This document shows positions 5,923 to 8,295 of a stretch of DNA of 8,295 nt, one piece after another; positions within the stretch are counted from its first letter, which is position 1; each line of letters begins with the position of its first letter. Position numbers and translations under genes: made by a program. Source of the DNA: Bacteroidales bacterium (lineage in GTDB: Bacteria; Bacteroidota; Bacteroidia; Bacteroidales; BM520); the NCBI GenBank assembly GCA_023230285.1, contig JALNXP010000104.1, forward strand, positions 1 to 8,295, in the 5' to 3' direction. The notes beneath the pieces are model-generated. The model had not been told where the DNA came from. It did no database searches and saw only the letters and a program-made list of their open reading frames with translations.

Positions 5923-5928
5923 TATGAT
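5923..5928 (+). promoter_or_regulatory. Possible -10 box of the LacI-type gene
   Basis: TATGAT at 5923-5928 matches 5 of 6 consensus bases. No good -35 is seen at 16-18 bases upstream. A start near 5935 would leave a leader of under 20 bases, and there is no Shine-Dalgarno before the ATG at 5952. Confidence 0.3.
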
Positions 5929-5932
5929 AAAA

Positions 5933-5943
5933 TTTGCTTAATA
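5933..5943. repeat. 11-bp inverted repeat, right copy (upstream of the LacI-type gene)
   Basis: TTTGCTTAATA lies 8 bases before the regulator ATG and is the exact reverse complement of 5826-5836. It overlaps an AATTTG (5931-5936) identical to one arm of the palindrome at 5881-5900, so it may also be part of a second, incomplete operator. Confidence 0.4.
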
Positions 5944-5951
5944 ATTAAACC

Positions 5952-6998
5952 ATGAAACACAAGAATACTACATTACGCAATATAGCAGATACAGTAGGCT
6001 GTTCCGTTGCAACGGTCTCTATGATTCTCGCGGGAAAACAAATGTCCCGTTTTTCTCAAGAAACAATTCGGGCTGTCTATGCAACAACGAAGACGCTCGG
6101 ATACGAAAAAAACTCCGGGCATACGAACCAAGGCGTCGTAGTGATCGTCTGCCCTTCGGTTATCAATCCATACTATGCCACATTACTCCAGGGGATGGAG
6201 GCAGATGCCGAAGCAAACGGATATACTACTGTCATTTACACCACTTACTGGTCAACGGAAAGAGAACGAAAACTCCTTTCCTCAAGCATGAACCCGATTA
6301 TCAGAGGTATCATTTTCGCCATGGCCCCCCAACAACCGGAACTCGTCAGGGAAATCGCCAAGAAGATCCCCGTGGTGGCCGTTTGCGACAAGCAAAGCCA
6401 TTATGGTCTGGACGCGGTAGAAGTAGACAATTTTGACGCAGGCTATCAGATCGGATCATATCTCATTTCTCTCGGGCACCGACACGTTTGCTATCTCTCC
6501 ACATCTCTGAATACCCAACATAGCTCCCGCGTATTGCGATATCATGGATTGCTGGAAAGCTTCAAAACGCTCCAGCCAACGGGAACTGTCTCGCTGCTTA
6601 CCCACGAGGTGGAATCAGCCAATGAACTGGCCACCGTCGAAATCGAATATCAAGTGGGGAGAAGCCTTGCGAAACGATGCCTCGCTACATACCCGGATAT
6701 AACTGCAATGATCGCCATCAACGACATGATCGCCTATGGCATCATCGACGAAACGATTTCGGAAGGGTTCAGAATCCCCCAAGACTATAGCGTCTGCGGA
6801 TTCGACAATATCTATCCTTCCCAATTTCATGGCGTCTCCCTCACCACGATCGACCACCATATCAACCGGCGAGGACGCAGCGCCTTCTCCCTGATGCGAG
6901 CGAAACTAGAGCACAAACAGGAAGCATCCTCCGTAACGCATGTGGAATTCACCAACGTATTGGTGATACGCTCTACGACGAATTCGCCTAGGATGTGA
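5952..6998 (+). CDS. LacI-family transcriptional regulator
   Basis: A DNA-binding regulator of 348 residues, the full family length. The N-terminal helix-turn-helix is TLRNIADTVGCSVATVSMIL (7-26), followed by the hinge region (about 45-60). The periplasmic-binding-protein-like effector domain runs from about 61. Recognisable parts are NPYYATLLQGMEADAEANGY (72-91), VDNFDAGYQIGSYLISLGHR (158-177), AMIAINDMIAYGI (252-264) and YSVCGFDNI (279-287) with LTTIDHH (297-303). It is divergent from the ugp-like operon and most likely controls it, and perhaps itself, through 5881-5900. The effector is unknown: most relatives bind sugars or nucleosides. No Shine-Dalgarno precedes the ATG. The 3' end overlaps the convergent DUF624 gene by 11 bases. 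Confidence 0.92.
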   Translation: MKHKNTTLRNIADTVGCSVATVSMILAGKQMSRFSQETIRAVYATTKTLGYEKNSGHTNQGVVVIVCPSVINPYYATLLQGMEADAEANGYTTVIYTTYWSTERERKLLSSSMNPIIRGIIFAMAPQQPELVREIAKKIPVVAVCDKQSHYGLDAVEVDNFDAGYQIGSYLISLGHRHVCYLSTSLNTQHSSRVLRYHGLLESFKTLQPTGTVSLLTHEVESANELATVEIEYQVGRSLAKRCLATYPDITAMIAINDMIAYGIIDETISEGFRIPQDYSVCGFDNIYPSQFHGVSLTTIDHHINRRGRSAFSLMRAKLEHKQEASSVTHVEFTNVLVIRSTTNSPRM

Positions 6999-7599
6999 GA
7001 TAGGAACGGAATACCGGTTGAAAAAGATAAGAAGAGATGAACAATGCAACGGCGATCCACAACGGCGAGAGATAGGGAAAACGAAAGGAAATCCATCCGA
7101 ACACGCCATAAACGACGAAGACAAGAAGCGTAACCATGATATGTTGCATCCCCATCACTACCGCATCTCTGAGAATCTTCGGTACCGAAAGCTTGAAACA
7201 TGCGAGAAGGGGAAATGCATAGCAGAACAATACTACAAACAGAAAACAAAGGCAGGTAACCAGCGCAAAAATCAAAATCTGGAAGACAGATGGCCATGCA
7301 AAACGGAACAACGCGTAATAATCGAGAAAAAAGAATGCGCATCCCGCCAGAAACAGCAACCAGAGGATTGTAGCCTGCCGGAAATTCGTCTTGAATGCTC
7401 GGAAAAACGAACGGAACGGATATCCTTCCGTGTCATCTACTTGTTTCAACGTGAACGAGAACAGTGCGACCGTTGACGCACCAATCGTCACGAACGGCAA
7501 AGAACACAACAACCAACACAATGAGAGGAAAAACAAATTAGTGAGTTTTTCCATAAGCAACCAGAATTTGTTCTGGGGATCAAACAAGCCCTTCCACAT
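6988..7599 (-). CDS. DUF624 (YesL-like) integral membrane protein
   Basis: A 203-residue membrane protein of the DUF624/YesL family, whose function is not established. Its members are often found beside CUT1 sugar transporters in Firmicutes. The N-terminus carries the family signature: a short cytoplasmic lead (KGLFDPQNKFWLLMEKLTNL) then a long hydrophobic segment ending LPFVTIGASTVAL (34-46). The block FFRAFKTNFRQAT (65-77) also fits. About five membrane segments are predicted (20-50, 74-95, 103-132, 149-172 and 178-194). The start is ambiguous: AAGGAGG is 10 bases before ATG at 7599 but only 4 before an in-frame GTG at 7605. I prefer the ATG. It is transcribed toward the LacI-type gene and overlaps its 3' end. 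Confidence 0.85.
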   Translation of the reverse strand: MWKGLFDPQNKFWLLMEKLTNLFFLSLCWLLCSLPFVTIGASTVALFSFTLKQVDDTEGYPFRSFFRAFKTNFRQATILWLLFLAGCAFFFLDYYALFRFAWPSVFQILIFALVTCLCFLFVVLFCYAFPLLACFKLSVPKILRDAVVMGMQHIMVTLLVFVVYGVFGWISFRFPYLSPLWIAVALFISSYLFQPVFRSYLTS

Positions 7600-7627
7600 T
7601 GGCACTTTTCCTCCTTGTAACTATATT
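7599..7627 (+). promoter_or_regulatory. Promoter of the 195-residue protein gene
   Basis: TTGGCA (7599-7604, 5 of 6), a 17-base spacer and TATATT (7622-7627, 5 of 6). The -35 overlaps the DUF624 start codon. The predicted transcript starts very near the ribosome site AAAGGA (7630-7635), so the leader would be only about a dozen bases. Confidence 0.4.
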
Positions 7628-7652
7628 ATAAAGGACAAACATCCTATGAAAA
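7625..7652 (-). promoter_or_regulatory. Promoter of the DUF624 gene
   Basis: On the minus strand TATAAT (7630-7625) is perfect, and TTTTCA (7652-7647, 4 of 6) lies 16 bases upstream within the start codon of the divergent gene. The -10 overlaps the -10 of the rightward promoter at 7622-7627. Confidence 0.45.
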
Positions 7653-8233
7653 CACCCCACCTCCCATGGAAATGGATCATCCCTATCGTTCTTGTCTCCA
7701 TCATCATCGCTGACGCATTCGTCCAGAAACATATGGATATCGTCCTGCAAGGTTTTTTCTGTAACGACGAGAACAACTATTTTCCCGCAAGTAATATGGA
7801 AAAAGCGTACGAAGCATATCTTGGTCTGGGCAAATGGCAACGGGTTCATTTTGAAGACGACTTGTTCGTGGAAATCGGGTCAAAAAAAGATTACACGACG
7901 GCCAGCGCCAGCAAAATCGTTGCATATGCCGCGGCAAAGGAACTTGATTTTCTTGTCGTCCCGGAACATCTTATCTCTCATTATGCCAATGCATTCACAC
8001 TGGTGGACCTATCGACGCTTACAAGTCAAAAACTCTCTCTTTTCCTTTCCGGGACGGACAGGAAGCCACGGTGTCTGCTTGATTTGGGAGAAAGCAGATA
8101 CTTGAAGGGGAAAACCACTACTGAGTCATATTTTCTGATGGTTCCGGAAACTTCTCGCCGCAAAGAAGCGGTCAGACAGTTTCTCACCTATGCGTTCAGC
8201 GAAGATATGAAGCGATCTCTCCCAAATCGGTGA
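7646..8233 (+). CDS. Membrane-anchored protein resembling a reduced solute-binding protein
   Basis: A 195-residue protein of unproven function. Residues 9-24 are a single hydrophobic segment (WKWIIPIVLVSIIIAD), acting as an uncleaved anchor or signal; the remainder would be outside. The soluble part reads like a shortened solute-binding protein: ASASKIVAYAAAKELDFLVVPEHLISHYA (86-114) with LVDLS (119-123), then YFLMVPETSRRKEAVRQFLTYAFSED (162-187), close to the C-terminal helix region of CUT1 binding proteins. I recall similar proteins of about 200 residues next to YesL genes in clostridia, which supports a functional pair with the divergent DUF624 gene. The start at 7646 has AAAGGA about 10 bases upstream. 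The open frame continues upstream to 7391 only as an antisense shadow of DUF624. The C-terminus may be frameshifted (see findings). Confidence 0.7.
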   Translation: MKTPHLPWKWIIPIVLVSIIIADAFVQKHMDIVLQGFFCNDENNYFPASNMEKAYEAYLGLGKWQRVHFEDDLFVEIGSKKDYTTASASKIVAYAAAKELDFLVVPEHLISHYANAFTLVDLSTLTSQKLSLFLSGTDRKPRCLLDLGESRYLKGKTTTESYFLMVPETSRRKEAVRQFLTYAFSEDMKRSLPNR

Positions 8234-8295
8234 AAATCCCATCGGGTTTGGTTCGGGAGGCACGCACCGTCCCCATGTCAGATTCACCGGAGAGT
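8234..8295. other. Right-edge tail with no identified feature
   Basis: These 62 bases are more GC-rich than the gene before them. A weak AATCCC/GGGTTT pairing (8235-8249) is too short for a terminator and has no T-run. All plus frames stay open to the edge, which is uninformative at this length. Confidence 0.3.

Noticed and set aside
6827..7342. Minus-strand open frame of 171 residues
   Set aside because: Same strand but another frame of DUF624 and crossing into the LacI gene; the DUF624 frame carries the family signature.
7391..7645. Upstream extension of the 195-residue protein
   Set aside because: This part of the frame is antisense to DUF624 and lacks hydrophobic or family features; ATG 7646 has a ribosome site and begins directly before the membrane segment.
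8234..8250. Terminator after the 195-residue gene
   Set aside because: Only three G/C pairs in a row with a three-base loop and no T-run.

Overview
The window looks like a chromosomal stretch of a spirochaete, most likely near Sphaerochaeta or Treponema. Base composition is moderate. The solute-binding protein has an exported N-terminus ending in a Gly-Gly-Thr-Lys-Glu type sequence with no lipobox cysteine, a style I associate with these genera. The Firmicutes-type families GlpP and DUF624 (YesL) are also present. The assignment is an inference, since no complete rRNA is visible.

Positions 1-330 hold no protein gene. Read on the minus strand they contain a good sigma-70-type promoter, a boxB-like hairpin, a boxA-like motif and three further hairpins. 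This resembles the leader of an rRNA operon running off the left edge. No mature rRNA sequence is reached.

Positions 331-5801 are one minus-strand operon of six tightly packed genes. In transcription order they are ugpB-like binding protein, ugpA and ugpE-like permeases, a ugpQ-like glycerophosphodiester phosphodiesterase, an exported metallo-beta-lactamase-fold hydrolase, and a GlpP-type antiterminator. A terminator-like hairpin separates the binding-protein gene from the rest. The likely job is uptake of glycerol-3-phosphate or glycerophosphodiesters and their cleavage to glycerol-3-phosphate, with GlpP sensing the product. No ATPase subunit is encoded here, so it is probably supplied from elsewhere.

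Positions 5802-5951 form a divergent control region. It has a TTGACA promoter for the operon, a 20-bp imperfect palindrome lying over that -35 box, and an 11-bp inverted repeat close to both start codons. A LacI-family regulator is read rightward (5952-6998). It overlaps tail to tail with a DUF624/YesL-like membrane protein on the minus strand (6988-7599). Divergent from that gene, 46 bp away and apparently sharing a -10 region, is a 195-residue membrane-anchored protein that looks like a reduced solute-binding protein. The last 62 bases hold nothing I can identify.

The most interesting points are the exported MBL-fold enzyme in a glycerophosphodiester operon, the pairing of a LacI regulator with GlpP and an internal terminator, poly-G tracts in two ribosome-binding regions, and the DUF624/binding-protein-like pair with overlapping promoters.
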